From Verrucomicrobiales bacterium (GTDB lineage Bacteria > Verrucomicrobiota > Verrucomicrobiia > Limisphaerales > J093), in the NCBI GenBank assembly GCA_015075445.1, contig JABTUJ010000034.1:1-64000 (forward strand): DNA of 64,000 nt, read 5' to 3'. The notes under the pieces were generated by a model, which worked only from the letters and a program-made list of their open reading frames with translations, was not told where the DNA came from and ran no database searches. The position numbers and the translations under genes are program-made. Shown piece after piece: positions 43,689 through 53,400 of this stretch (positions are counted from its first letter, which is position 1; every line of letters starts with the position of its first letter).

Positions 43689-46600
43689 ATGCCAAGCAAG
43701 GATTCAACTCGCCGGCAGGTGCCTCCCGATTGCGCAAAGCGAATTCTGGAGGTCCGTGGGAAGCTGGGCCTGACTCAGATGGGCTTCGCCGAGCGCCTCG
43801 GCGTCTCGCACATTTCAGTCTGCCGTTGGGAGAAGGAAAAGGCCAAGCCTGGATTCTCGCTCTGGAAGCAGGTGGTGAAGCTCGAGGAGGAAGCCTTTGG
43901 CGGTTCCGGCCCAAGCAGCCAGGAGTTGTTCCCGGCGCTGCGCCACGAGGTAATCGCGGGCGGAGTGCTCAACTTCGGGTGCCGGCCGGAAGTGGTGGCG
44001 GCCGTAGTTGAGGCCGAGCGGCTGGGGTTCGGGCATCTGGCCAACCCTGGGTTTGCGGCAGAGCTTTCGCTGATTGACCCACTGCCCCACCAGCGGATCG
44101 CTGTCTATGACGTGATGCTGAAGCAGCCCCGGCTGCGGTTCCTGCTGGCGGACGATGCCGGCGCGGGCAAGACGATCATGGCGGGACTTTACATCCGGGA
44201 AATGCTGTCGCGGCGACTGATCCGGCGGGTGCTGGTGGTGTCACCGGCGGGGCTGGTCGGGAACTGGCTGCGGGAAATGCGGCGGCTGTTCAACCTGCCC
44301 TTCCGGGTGGTGATGGGGGCCGACGTGCGGGTCGGGAATCCGTTCGTGGGAGAGGACGGGGACCTGGTGATCGTGAGCGTGGACACCCTGACCGGGGAAA
44401 AGATGCTGTCGCGGATCGGCGCGCCGGAAGTGGCGTCGTATGACCTGGTGACTTTCGACGAAGCCCACAAGCTGGCGGCGCGACGCAATCCAGATGGCAC
44501 GATCACCAAGACGGACCGCTACCGCCTGGCTGAGGCCCTGTGCGGAACCGGGAGCGACGATTCTCTGGCCCTACCATGGCAGGCGCAGCATGTGCTGCTG
44601 CTGACGGCCACACCGCACATGGGGGTGGATTATCCCTATTTCGCACTGTGGCGGCTGCTGGAGCCTAACGTCCTGGCGACGCCAGAGGCGTTCGAGGGCT
44701 ACCCGGATGACGCCAAGCGGGGGCATTTCATCCGGCGGACCAAGGAAGAAATGGTCAGCTTCGAGGGACTGCCGCTCTACCCGGTGCGTGAATCGCACAC
44801 CTGGAACTTCGACCTGAGCCCAGCGGAAGACGAGCTCTATAAGGCGACGACGCACTACATACGGGCGGTGTATAACAAGGCCCGGATTCTGAACCGGTCG
44901 GCGGCGCGGCTGGCGATGAGCGTGTTTCAGCGGCGGCTGGCGAGTTCCTCGTATGCGCTGATGCGCTCGTTCGAGCGACGCATCCAGAAGCTGGATGAGT
45001 TGATTCGGCAAATCGAGTCCGGGGAACTCTCGGCGGAAGAGCTGGCCAACCAGCAACGGAAGCTGGAGTCGAGCCGCGGTTTCCGGGACGTGTTTGAATT
45101 GGAGACGGCGGATGAAGAAGAAGCGGAGAACGGCGTCGAGGAGAACGAACGCGGGGAAGACACGTTGCTCGCGGGGGTGGTGGCTACGTCGCTGGCGGAA
45201 CTGGAAGAGGAGCGCGGGCAAGTGGAGAACCTGCGCCGGGCGGCGAGCGAGCTTTATGAATCCGGCGATGAATCGAAGTTCAACCGGATGCTGGAATCGT
45301 TCCGGGACCCGCAGTTCGCACAGGAGGAATTCCTGATCTTCACTGAGCATCGCGACACGCTGGAATACATCGTCACCCGCTTGAAGGGCCTGGGCTACCA
45401 AGACCAGGTGGCGAGCATTCACGGCGGGATGGACTACCGGGAACGGGAACAGCAGGTGGATTTCTTCCGCCGGAAGACCGCCGAAGGCGGGGCGCGTTAC
45501 ATGGTCTGCACGGATGCGGCCGGGGAGGGACTGAACATGCAGTTCTGCCGGCTGATGATCAACTATGACATCCCGTGGAATCCGGCGCGCATCGAGCAGC
45601 GGTTCGGGCGGATTCATCGGTATGGGCAGAAGGCCAAGCTGGTGCTGCTGTTCAACCTGGTGGCGAGCCGGACGCGCGAAGGCAAGGTGCTGAAGCGCCT
45701 GCTGGAAAAGCTGGAAACGATTCGGAAGGCGCTGACCTCGGACAAGGTGTTCGATGTAATCGGGGCCCAGTTCGAGGGGATGTCCCTGCGGGACCTGATG
45801 ATCCGGGCGGTGGTGGAAGACAACGCTGATGAACTGGCGGACCAGATTGACCGGGGCCTGACCAAAGAGAAGGCGCGGGAGACCATCCGCACGGTGGAGC
45901 GGCGGTATCCGCGCACGGGTGATGTGGCTACCCACCTGGTGGAGCAACGGCTGCAACTGGAGAAAGAAGACCTGCGGCGGCTGCTGCCGGGCTACGTGCG
46001 CCGGTTCCTGGAAAAGGCGTGCCCGCTGATGGGTCTGAGGCTGGATGGGGACCTGGACACCACGTTCAAGATTGCCGGCCAGCAACGGGGCTCGACGGAT
46101 TGGCTGCTGCCGCTGCTGGAAGGCTACCCGGAAGAGGCGCGGGGGCTTTTCACGGTGCTGAAGCCGAAAGAGGGCGAGGCGGCGGTGTTCCTGCATCCGG
46201 GGGAGCGGGTGTTTGACCGGCTGTGCTCGCTGATCGAGACGCGCTTTCAGCAAGTGGCCCTGGCAGGGAGCGTGTTCAGCGACCCGTGGGCGGACGCGCC
46301 CTACTTCGTGCATGTGGCGCGGGTGCAGGTGGTGCGGGTGAAGCCCGAGAAAGCAGAGGTCAGAGGTCAGAGGTCGGAAGCGGAAGCGAAGGAACCGTTG
46401 GACTGTCGGTTGGTGGCGGTGAAGCAATCCTTGAGCGGAGAATGCCGGGAGATGGCGCTGGAGCAACTGCTGTTGCTGCGCGGCGTGGAGTCCGGGCCGG
46501 GAGCGTTCGAGTTTGCCCGACAGCAGGGGCCGATGGCAGTGGAACGGGCGGCGAAGTGGCTGAGGGCGGAGCTGCTGGAACCGCAAGTGGAGGCGCGCCG

Positions 46601-47303
46601 GAAGGAACTGCAGGCGACCCTGCCGCAACGACTCGAGTTCCTGCAACGGGGTTTTACCTATCACGAGGCGGAGCTGGCCATTGAACGTTCGCGCCGGGCG
46701 GAGAAGGCCCGCGACGGTGACCCGCGGGCGAAGCACCTGTTGGACCGGGTGAAGGAACGGCAGCGGAACCTGTCCGCGCAGCGGGAGCGGGCGTGCGCGG
46801 AACTGCTGATGGAACCGGACCTGCTGCGGGCGGAAGACCCGGTGTTCATCGCTCACGCGCTGGTGGTGCCCTCCACGGACCCGGAGGAACGCAAGCGGCA
46901 TGACCGGGAGGTGGAAAAGATCGCCATGCTCAAGGCGATTGGCTTCGAGGAAGAGCATGGGCGGCTGGTGGTGGATGTGTCCGCGCCGGAAAAGGCCGTG
47001 ATGCAAGGGCTGGAGGCGTGGCCGGGATTCGACCTGCTATCGCGGAACGGAAAAGGCGGGCCGAATGTCATTGAAGTGAAGGGCCGGGCTGGCGTGGGAG
47101 AAATCGAGGTGTCGGAAAACGAGTGGGCGAAGGCGTGCAACCTGCGGGAGCGGTATTGGCTCTACGTGGTGTTCAACTGCGCGGGGGCCCACCCGGAGTT
47201 GCATCGCATCCAGGATCCGTTTGGAAAACTGATTGCTCGTGCCAAAGGCGGTGTGGTGCTGGACGCGGCGAGCATATTGCAGACGGCAGAAAGGAACCCA
47301 TGA
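43689..47303 (+). CDS. SNF2-family helicase with N-terminal XRE HTH and C-terminal DUF3883
   Basis: The protein has 1204 residues. Residues 15-55 are a Cro/CI-type HTH (RGKLGLTQMGFAERLGVSHI, then SVCRWEKEKAKP). The SNF2 motor follows: Walker A ADDAGAGKTIM near 158, TFDEAHKL near 257, LLLTATPH, then FTEHRDTLEYIV, STDAAGEG-like CTDAAGEGLNMQ and IEQRFGRIHRYGQK, the arginine-finger motif. The C-terminus has the DUF3883 nuclease-like core GPNVIEVKGRAG. SNF2 helicases of this class occur in BREX type 3 (BrxHII) and DISARM (DrmD). The fused HTH is unusual. It is first in the eight-gene operon. A heptamer repeat adds residues 888-898. Confidence 0.9.
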   Translation: MPSKDSTRRQVPPDCAKRILEVRGKLGLTQMGFAERLGVSHISVCRWEKEKAKPGFSLWKQVVKLEEEAFGGSGPSSQELFPALRHEVIAGGVLNFGCRPEVVAAVVEAERLGFGHLANPGFAAELSLIDPLPHQRIAVYDVMLKQPRLRFLLADDAGAGKTIMAGLYIREMLSRRLIRRVLVVSPAGLVGNWLREMRRLFNLPFRVVMGADVRVGNPFVGEDGDLVIVSVDTLTGEKMLSRIGAPEVASYDLVTFDEAHKLAARRNPDGTITKTDRYRLAEALCGTGSDDSLALPWQAQHVLLLTATPHMGVDYPYFALWRLLEPNVLATPEAFEGYPDDAKRGHFIRRTKEEMVSFEGLPLYPVRESHTWNFDLSPAEDELYKATTHYIRAVYNKARILNRSAARLAMSVFQRRLASSSYALMRSFERRIQKLDELIRQIESGELSAEELANQQRKLESSRGFRDVFELETADEEEAENGVEENERGEDTLLAGVVATSLAELEEERGQVENLRRAASELYESGDESKFNRMLESFRDPQFAQEEFLIFTEHRDTLEYIVTRLKGLGYQDQVASIHGGMDYREREQQVDFFRRKTAEGGARYMVCTDAAGEGLNMQFCRLMINYDIPWNPARIEQRFGRIHRYGQKAKLVLLFNLVASRTREGKVLKRLLEKLETIRKALTSDKVFDVIGAQFEGMSLRDLMIRAVVEDNADELADQIDRGLTKEKARETIRTVERRYPRTGDVATHLVEQRLQLEKEDLRRLLPGYVRRFLEKACPLMGLRLDGDLDTTFKIAGQQRGSTDWLLPLLEGYPEEARGLFTVLKPKEGEAAVFLHPGERVFDRLCSLIETRFQQVALAGSVFSDPWADAPYFVHVARVQVVRVKPEKAEVRGQRSEAEAKEPLDCRLVAVKQSLSGECREMALEQLLLLRGVESGPGAFEFARQQGPMAVERAAKWLRAELLEPQVEARRKELQATLPQRLEFLQRGFTYHEAELAIERSRRAEKARDGDPRAKHLLDRVKERQRNLSAQRERACAELLMEPDLLRAEDPVFIAHALVVPSTDPEERKRHDREVEKIAMLKAIGFEEEHGRLVVDVSAPEKAVMQGLEAWPGFDLLSRNGKGGPNVIEVKGRAGVGEIEVSENEWAKACNLRERYWLYVVFNCAGAHPELHRIQDPFGKLIARAKGGVVLDAASILQTAERNP
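46355..46375. repeat. Three AGAGGTC heptamers inside the helicase gene
   Basis: Three perfect tandem units in frame, encoding KAEVRGQRSEA between the motor and the C-terminal domain. This is the same kind of heptamer invasion as in mutL, with a different unit. Confidence 0.8.
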
Positions 47304-47374
47304 ACGGCCCGCAGAACACGCAGAAGACGCGGAATTGGTGCCCGCGAAACACGCGAATGACGCGAAAAGCTGTA

Positions 47375-47399
47375 ATTTGCCAGCCGGTGGCTGGCAAAT
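47375..47399. repeat. Perfect 11-bp stem hairpin between helicase and nuclease genes
   Basis: ATTTGCCAGCC and GGCTGGCAAAT with a GGT loop. No T tract follows, so it is not a standard terminator. It could attenuate or stabilise the operon transcript, or be another dispersed palindrome. A related GGCTGGCA/TGCCAGCC hairpin lies at 63965-63988. Just before it, 47339-47370 holds the CCCGCGAAACACGCG repeat. Confidence 0.7.
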
Positions 47400-47434
47400 C
47401 AGGCGTGGGCGGGACAATCTAGAGCAAGGCGAAT

Positions 47435-48598
47435 ATGAACTTCAAAGAACTGGTCGAGTTGATGGAGCGGACGGACGCCGCGCTAAGGCACCATGCGGTA
47501 AGGTCCATTGACCGGGCCTTGGTCGTGCGCAACTGGCTCTTGGGGCGCCACATCATCGAGTATGAGCAGAGCGGGTTGGACCGTGCCCAGTACGGGGAGC
47601 GCCTGCTTCCCGAACTGGCCCGGCGTCTCGGGAATACCGGGCGCAAGGGCTTCTCGGAAACAAACCTGCGCCTGTTCCGCCAGTTCTACCGCAGCCATCC
47701 AGAGATTCATCAGACGCCGTCTGATGAATCGAGCCGCCACATTCCAGGCGCCACCGTCGGCGAGCTCCAGCCGATGGCGCGCGACCTGGAAGCAATTCGT
47801 CAGACAGTGTCTGATGAATTGGCCGCGCGCTTCCCCTTGCCGTGGTCGCACTACGCTTTTCTCATACAAATCTCCAGTTCCGCGGAACGGCGTTTCTATG
47901 AACTCGAGGCCGCCAAGGCGAACTGGTCTTTGCGCGAGCTAAAGCGGCAGTTCAACTCCGGGCTTTATGAACGGCTGGCACTGAGCCGGGACAACGCCGC
48001 CGTCCAGGAACTCAGCCAAAAGGGCCAGATTCTCGCCAAGCCGGCGGATGCGGTCAAGGACCCCTACGTGCTTGAATTCCTTGGCTTGCAGGAGCAGCCC
48101 GCCTATTCCGAGTCGGACTTCGAGCAGGCCATTATTGACAAGCTGGAGCATTTTCTCCTCGAACTGGGCAAGGGCTTCCTTTTCCACTCTCGCCAATTTC
48201 GTCTGACTTTCGACGAAAAGCATTTCTGGGTGGACCTGGTTTTCTACAACCGCCTGCTGCGATGTTTCGTTCTGCTCGACCTGAAAATCGGCGAACTAAC
48301 CCATCAAGACCTCGGCCAGATGCAGATGTATGTGAACTACTTCGACCGCGAAGTCAACGCGGAGGACGAGAATCCCACCATCGGCATTCTGCTCTGCAAA
48401 ACCAAGAATGATGCCTTGGTGGAAATGACCCTCCCGGAAGGTAACTCCACCATCTTCGCCAGCCGGTATCAGTTGTACCTGCCCTCAAAGGAGGAATTGA
48501 AGGCGCAACTGCAAGGGACATCTGCGAAACTGCCCGCGGAAGACGCAGAAGAAGAGCCCGCGAATGGCGCGAATGATCCGAAAGGGAGAAAACACTGA
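47435..48598 (+). CDS. DUF1016/YhcG-type PD-(D/E)XK nuclease
   Basis: The protein has 387 residues. The N-terminal DUF1016_N domain is clear: IDRALVVRNWLLGRHIIEYE and GRKGFSETNLRLFRQFYRSH. The C-terminal nuclease domain has FDEKHFWVDLVFYNRLLRCF and VLLDLKIGEL, the D-x(n)-D/E-x-K set, and a YVNYFDREV segment. YhcG-type proteins act on DNA ends or branched DNA and often accompany restriction-modification genes. Two palindromic stretches within the gene (47704-47730 and 47793-47821) code for IHQTPSDES and IRQTVSDEL. The 3' end also consists of a dispersed repeat (residues 367-387). Confidence 0.88.
   Translation: MNFKELVELMERTDAALRHHAVRSIDRALVVRNWLLGRHIIEYEQSGLDRAQYGERLLPELARRLGNTGRKGFSETNLRLFRQFYRSHPEIHQTPSDESSRHIPGATVGELQPMARDLEAIRQTVSDELAARFPLPWSHYAFLIQISSSAERRFYELEAAKANWSLRELKRQFNSGLYERLALSRDNAAVQELSQKGQILAKPADAVKDPYVLEFLGLQEQPAYSESDFEQAIIDKLEHFLLELGKGFLFHSRQFRLTFDEKHFWVDLVFYNRLLRCFVLLDLKIGELTHQDLGQMQMYVNYFDREVNAEDENPTIGILLCKTKNDALVEMTLPEGNSTIFASRYQLYLPSKEELKAQLQGTSAKLPAEDAEEEPANGANDPKGRKH
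47704..47730. repeat. 12-bp perfect palindrome inside the DUF1016 gene
   Basis: GATTCATCAGAC and GTCTGATGAATC around a GCC loop. A sister copy lies about 90 bp downstream. Confidence 0.9.
47793..47821. repeat. Second palindrome inside the DUF1016 gene
   Basis: CAATTCGTCAGACA and TGTCTGATGAATTG around one base, with one mismatch. It has the same core (TCAGAC/GTCTGA) as the palindrome at 47704-47730. Confidence 0.85.
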
Positions 48599-48600
48599 AG

Positions 48601-49272
48601 ATGAAGAGATTCGACTTTTACGAGTTCACGGGGATTCTGACACCGGGGGTGATCCTGCTCTACGCGGTGAGCCTGACGGTGCCGGCGGTCACACCGTTCA
48701 TGGCATCGGCGCAACTGAGTGTGGGGGACTTGGGACTTTTCATCGTGCTGGCCTACGTGGCGGGGCACCTGGTGCAAAGCCTGGGAAACCTAGTCGAATG
48801 GGTTTTCTGGAAGCCATTCGGCGGGATGCCAAGCAACTGGGTGATCGCGGGGCGGACACCGGGCTACCTGAATGCCCAGCAAGTCGAGGCGCTGCCGGGG
48901 AAGGTTACGGAAATCCTGAAATGGAACCTGGGCAAAGCGCTGGCGGACATGACAGAGAAGGAATGGAAGCCGGTAGTGGGCTCGATCTATGCGGCCGTGC
49001 TGGCGGCGGGGCGGTCCGGGCGGGTGGACGTGTTCAACGGCAACTATGGGATGCTGCGGGGTGTGGCCAGCGGACTCCTGGTGGCGGCGGTGCTGTGTAT
49101 CGTGCGGCAAGGTGGCGCCCAGTGGTGGGCGGCTGGCGCGGTGGCCGCGCTGGCGGTCCTGGCGCTGGTGCGAATGTTCCGGTTCGGCCGGCACTATGCG
49201 CGGGAGTTGTTCATCCAGTTCCTGCTATTGCGGCCAGAGAGCTTGGCTACGCCAAAGAAAGAGAAGGATTAA
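48601..49272 (+). CDS. Membrane protein of unknown function in the defence operon
   Basis: The protein has 223 residues. Four hydrophobic segments are visible: near residues 13-32 (LTPGVILLYAVSLTVPAV), 44-60, 150-166 (GVASGLLVAAVLCIV) and 173-190. A soluble loop of about 85 residues lies between the second and third. It begins two bases after the nuclease stop and ends four bases before the MBL gene. I do not recognise the family. Membrane proteins in defence operons often act as effectors, but nothing here proves that. Confidence 0.75.
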   Translation: MKRFDFYEFTGILTPGVILLYAVSLTVPAVTPFMASAQLSVGDLGLFIVLAYVAGHLVQSLGNLVEWVFWKPFGGMPSNWVIAGRTPGYLNAQQVEALPGKVTEILKWNLGKALADMTEKEWKPVVGSIYAAVLAAGRSGRVDVFNGNYGMLRGVASGLLVAAVLCIVRQGGAQWWAAGAVAALAVLALVRMFRFGRHYARELFIQFLLLRPESLATPKKEKD

Positions 49273-49276
49273 GATT

Positions 49277-50353
49277 ATGGCGACCTCGAACAATGTCTGG
49301 ACCAAGACCCTTTTCACCTACATGTGGGTCTTCAATGTTGGCCGTGGACTCTCCGTCTGCGTGCGCTTACCAAACAACATCGGCATTTTGTACGATCTCG
49401 GCAGCAGCGAGGACTTCTCGCCTGCGGATTTCGTTGCGAAGGAGATGACGCCCACGTTTGCCAAGTATTCCGACAGGTCCCTATCCCAGCTATTCATGTC
49501 TCACCCCCATGCAGACCACATTGCCGAAGTGGGGAAGGTGACACCGAAAGGCGAGCTTGATGCCGCGCTGGTCACATGCCCGAATGAAAAGTGCGCAGAA
49601 GAGGCCGTTGATCGTTCCCGCTTGGAACGAGATGATAACCGCGATCTCTTAGCAGCATACAGGAAAACCTACGAAAGCCGGAATCCGCCTCTCCAAACCC
49701 TGCAGAGAGACAAGACAACCTGTTGGGTGCCTAATGTCGAATACGGCTTATACTACATGCGCCCTCCATTGGTGAGCAAGGAGCACGAAGCCTCAGATCA
49801 GCACTATGGCAATGGCCTCAGCCTAGTAGTCTATTTGCGTCACGGGCACCAATCGGTCCTCATCCCGGGAGACCTGACGCCAGAGGTCATGAGGAGGCTT
49901 CTGCCCGCCCAACAGGGAATCGAAAAGAGGTACACGTATCTGAGTGGAGAACCAGCAGGAACGCCAAACGACTTCTACTCCCGGACGTCAAGCCAACCCA
50001 GCCTGAAGACAGTGCTTGGCGACCGGGGGCTGACAATTCTGCTACCGCCCCACCACGGTCTTGAGTCTTGCTACTCGGAAGACCTGTTCAATGCCATCAA
50101 GGGCGGCAAGCCCATGCTGAACGTCATTTCCGAAAAGCGGCACACCGGCGAGAACGATGGATCAATCCATCCACGGTATCAGCGTGAGGATGGAGCCATC
50201 GGTTCCACTGTGGACAATGAAGGGAAGCAGGAATTTTCCTATTCCGTATCCACCCGAAATAGCCAGCACATATTGATCGTGCTTGAAGGCACAAAGCCAC
50301 GTCCTCGCGTTTACCTTCGTGCCAATCCGTACGCACTCTTGAACATCCCATGA
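49277..50353 (+). CDS. MBL-fold (ComEC-like) metallohydrolase
   Basis: The protein has 358 residues from ATG 49277. The metallo-beta-lactamase motifs are MSHPHADHI near residue 75 (HxHxDH), LIPGDL near 196 with the bridging Asp, and LPPHHG near 255 with a late His. The order and spacing resemble the ComEC/Rec2-type MBL domain, which degrades or processes DNA. Its base composition is close to half G+C by eye, well below the genes on either side, which suggests a separate origin. It lies between the membrane protein gene and the methylase gene, with a 94-bp gap after it. Confidence 0.8.
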   Translation: MATSNNVWTKTLFTYMWVFNVGRGLSVCVRLPNNIGILYDLGSSEDFSPADFVAKEMTPTFAKYSDRSLSQLFMSHPHADHIAEVGKVTPKGELDAALVTCPNEKCAEEAVDRSRLERDDNRDLLAAYRKTYESRNPPLQTLQRDKTTCWVPNVEYGLYYMRPPLVSKEHEASDQHYGNGLSLVVYLRHGHQSVLIPGDLTPEVMRRLLPAQQGIEKRYTYLSGEPAGTPNDFYSRTSSQPSLKTVLGDRGLTILLPPHHGLESCYSEDLFNAIKGGKPMLNVISEKRHTGENDGSIHPRYQREDGAIGSTVDNEGKQEFSYSVSTRNSQHILIVLEGTKPRPRVYLRANPYALLNIP

Positions 50354-50447
50354 ACTTAACACTGCACAAACCTGTCGGGAAAGATGACGATCATGGGCAC
50401 GATATCCGAACTGCTGTTCCGGACGTTGAATATGAGGAAATGACATT

Positions 50448-53400
50448 ATGACCGACAAATCCCGCCTCATCGAGGTCGCCTTTCCGCTGAAGCAGGCCTC
50501 CCTGGATTCGGTGCATGAGAAGAACGTGCGTCACGGTCATATTTCGACCCTGCATATCTGGCCGGCGCGGCGACCTCTGGCGGCGTGCCGGGCGGCGCTG
50601 ATCGCCACCCTGCTGCCGGACCCGGGCGATGCGGAGGAACGGGCGAAGCTCCTCGAAAAGCTCGGCGGTCGGGTGGTGCCCACGGTCAAGAAGAAGAAGA
50701 TGCCGAACGGCAAGATCGAGGAAATCCAGGCCGAGGAAACCGTGGGCGGCATCCTCCACTGGGGTCGCGAGAACGGACCCGACCTCGACTGGTTCCGCCA
50801 GAGAATCCGCGAGGCTTACGGGGGACGAGCGCCCAAGGTGCTCGATCCGTTCGCCGGCGGCGGCGCGATCCCACTGGAAGCGATGCGGCTGGGGTGCGAA
50901 GCCACGGCGATCGACATCAACCCCGTGGCGTGGTTCATCCTGAAATGCACGTTGGAATATCCGCAGAAACTGACCGGGAAGAAGTTGCCGCTGCCCGACT
51001 TCATCCTCGAAGACCGCGAGTTCATGGAGCAATTCTGCAAGGCGCACAAGTTGCCACTGCCCGCGAAACACGCCAGGCACGCCAAAGGAAGGCCGGGCGA
51101 CCACGCCGATGAGTTTCCCGATCTTTCGCGTCATTTCGCGTCTTTGGCGGGCCACTATGAAGCCGACCTCGCCTGGCACGTCCGCGCTTGGGGCCGCTGG
51201 GTGCTCAAACGGGCGCGCCCGGAACTGGCCGAGCTTTACCCCACCTACGCAAGCTGGGAGCCGGTGCTGGCCACGGAACAACACAAGGTGCCCAGGGCCT
51301 GGCTGGTCCAATGGAAGAAGGAGCACGCCGCCGCAATCGAGGCCAGGGGATTGCGCCTTTGCCCGCTGACGCCGGAGGGCGAGGTGGATCAGAAGAAGCT
51401 GAACGAGGAGTTCAGCGCGGAATACCTGGCGGAGCCAACGAAACCGCGCTGGGTGCCCAAACCGACCGTTGCCTACCTGTGGGCGCGGACGGTGCGGAAC
51501 AGTCAGCATCTTGAAACAACGGTGCCACTACTCAAGACGTGCTGGCTCTGCAAAACCGACAGCACGAGAGTTCTGCTCACGCTCCGGCCGAAGGAGGACC
51601 GAACCGGTGTCGCGTTCGGAATCCAGCAGGATGTGCCGAAGGTAGGTGGCAATGCCGCGCAGCGCCGGGAGCACGACAAACGCATCTCAGCCGGCACGAT
51701 GTCGCGCACCGGGGCCAGGTGTCCGGTGCATGGCAACATCATTGAGATGGACGTCATCCGTGACGAGGGCAAGCGCGGAAGACTCGGTATGGTACTGACG
51801 GCGGTGGCGTTGGATGGACAGACCGGGAAGGAGTTCCGGCTGCCTACGCAGTTTGAGATCGAGATAGCGACGGGAGCCGAGAGAACCGTGGAACGTGTGT
51901 TTGAAGAGGTTCCTTTCGGTGTTCCGCACGAGGCTTTGCCCAGCAAGGAAGCCCTGGGCTTTCGAGTGCCGCTTTACGGAATTGACGAATGGCACAAGCT
52001 CTACACGCGCCGACAGCTTCTCGCCCTCGGTGTCTTCGTTAAGGCGACCCGCAGGTCTGCCGAGGCGCTGAAACGAGCTGGTTTACCGCAGGAGTGGCGC
52101 GAGGCGCTGTTCGCGTATCTCGTTTGCGGATTCGAAAGGCTGGTGGACTTCTGCAATGTCAACACACAGTGGAAGACCGACGTGCCCACGATCAACCACG
52201 CGCTGGTGCGGTTCGCGATCCAGATCACCTGGGACTTTGCGGAGGGTAACACGATCGGTAAACTGGCGGGTTCCTACCTCCTCTGCCTGGACCGCATCGC
52301 CATTGGTCTGGAGACGTTCCGCTCGCTGCCGGCGGACCTGCCAGCGCCGACGCTATTGTGCCAGTCCGCCATCGGGCACAACATCAAAGCCGACATCGTG
52401 GTGACGGACCCGCCGTACTACGACGCGATTCCCTACTCGGACCTGATGGACTGGTTCTACGTCTGGCTCCGCCGTTGCGCAGCCGACTTCTCCGAAGCAT
52501 ATGCGAACGCGATGGAGAAGCCCGTGGGGCCGAAGTGGGACCAGGAGAAGCAGGACGGCGAACTGATCGACGACGCCAGCCGTCACCATGGCGACGCGGC
52601 TGTCTCGATGAAGACCTACGAGGAGGGCATGGCGCGGGTGTTCAGGCGGTGTGCGGAACTGCTCGCGCCCGACGGTCGCGTCGTGGTGGTCTTCGCAAAC
52701 AAGCAACCCAAGGCGTGGGAGACCCTGGCCGCATCGTTCGTTAAGGCGGGATTCGTGGTGGAAGGAAGTTGGCCGATCCAGACGGAGCAACCGAGCCGGA
52801 CACGCGGGCAAGCCTCCGCGGCTTTGGCGTCATCGGTCTGGTTGGTGGGTAAGAACCGCCACCCGGCAGCGCGTCCCGGCTGGGACAACATCGTGTTGAA
52901 GCAGATGCGCGAGCGAATTGCTGTGCGCCTACGGGAATTCTGGGACGCCGGGATCCGCGGCCCTGACTTTGTGTGGGCGGCCACCGGGCCGGCGATGGAA
53001 GCCTACAGCCAATACCCGGTAGTGAAGAAGGCGAACAAGCCGAATGAATTGATGAGCGTGTCGGAATTCTTGCGGCACGTACGACGGATGGTGCTGGATT
53101 TCGTGGTGGGCCGGGTGTTGTCGAAGGCCACCGGCGGGGGCGAGGCGGCGACAGAGGAACTGGATGACGTGACGACCTACTACCTGCTGCACCGGAACGA
53201 TTTCAAGATGGGCGAGGCGCCATCGGGCGCGTGCATTCTCTACTGCGTGTCATGCAACCTGTCCGACCGGGATCTGGTGGATGCCTTTGACCTGTTGGTG
53301 CCGAGCGGCGGGACAAACGACGGGGATGAGGAGGAGGAACAGGCGGGAGACGATGACGAAGAGATGGCGGAAGGGTCCAGCAGCACCTTCAAGCTGAAGC

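Noticed and set aside
44571..47006. 811-codon minus-strand open frame in the helicase gene
   Set aside because: It is antisense to conserved helicase motifs and is rich in His/Gln/Arg, as expected of a reverse frame.
47704..47821. Possible CRISPR repeats in the DUF1016 gene
   Set aside because: Only two palindromes, each different in detail, inside a conserved coding region; no spacer array. No CRISPR array was found in the window.
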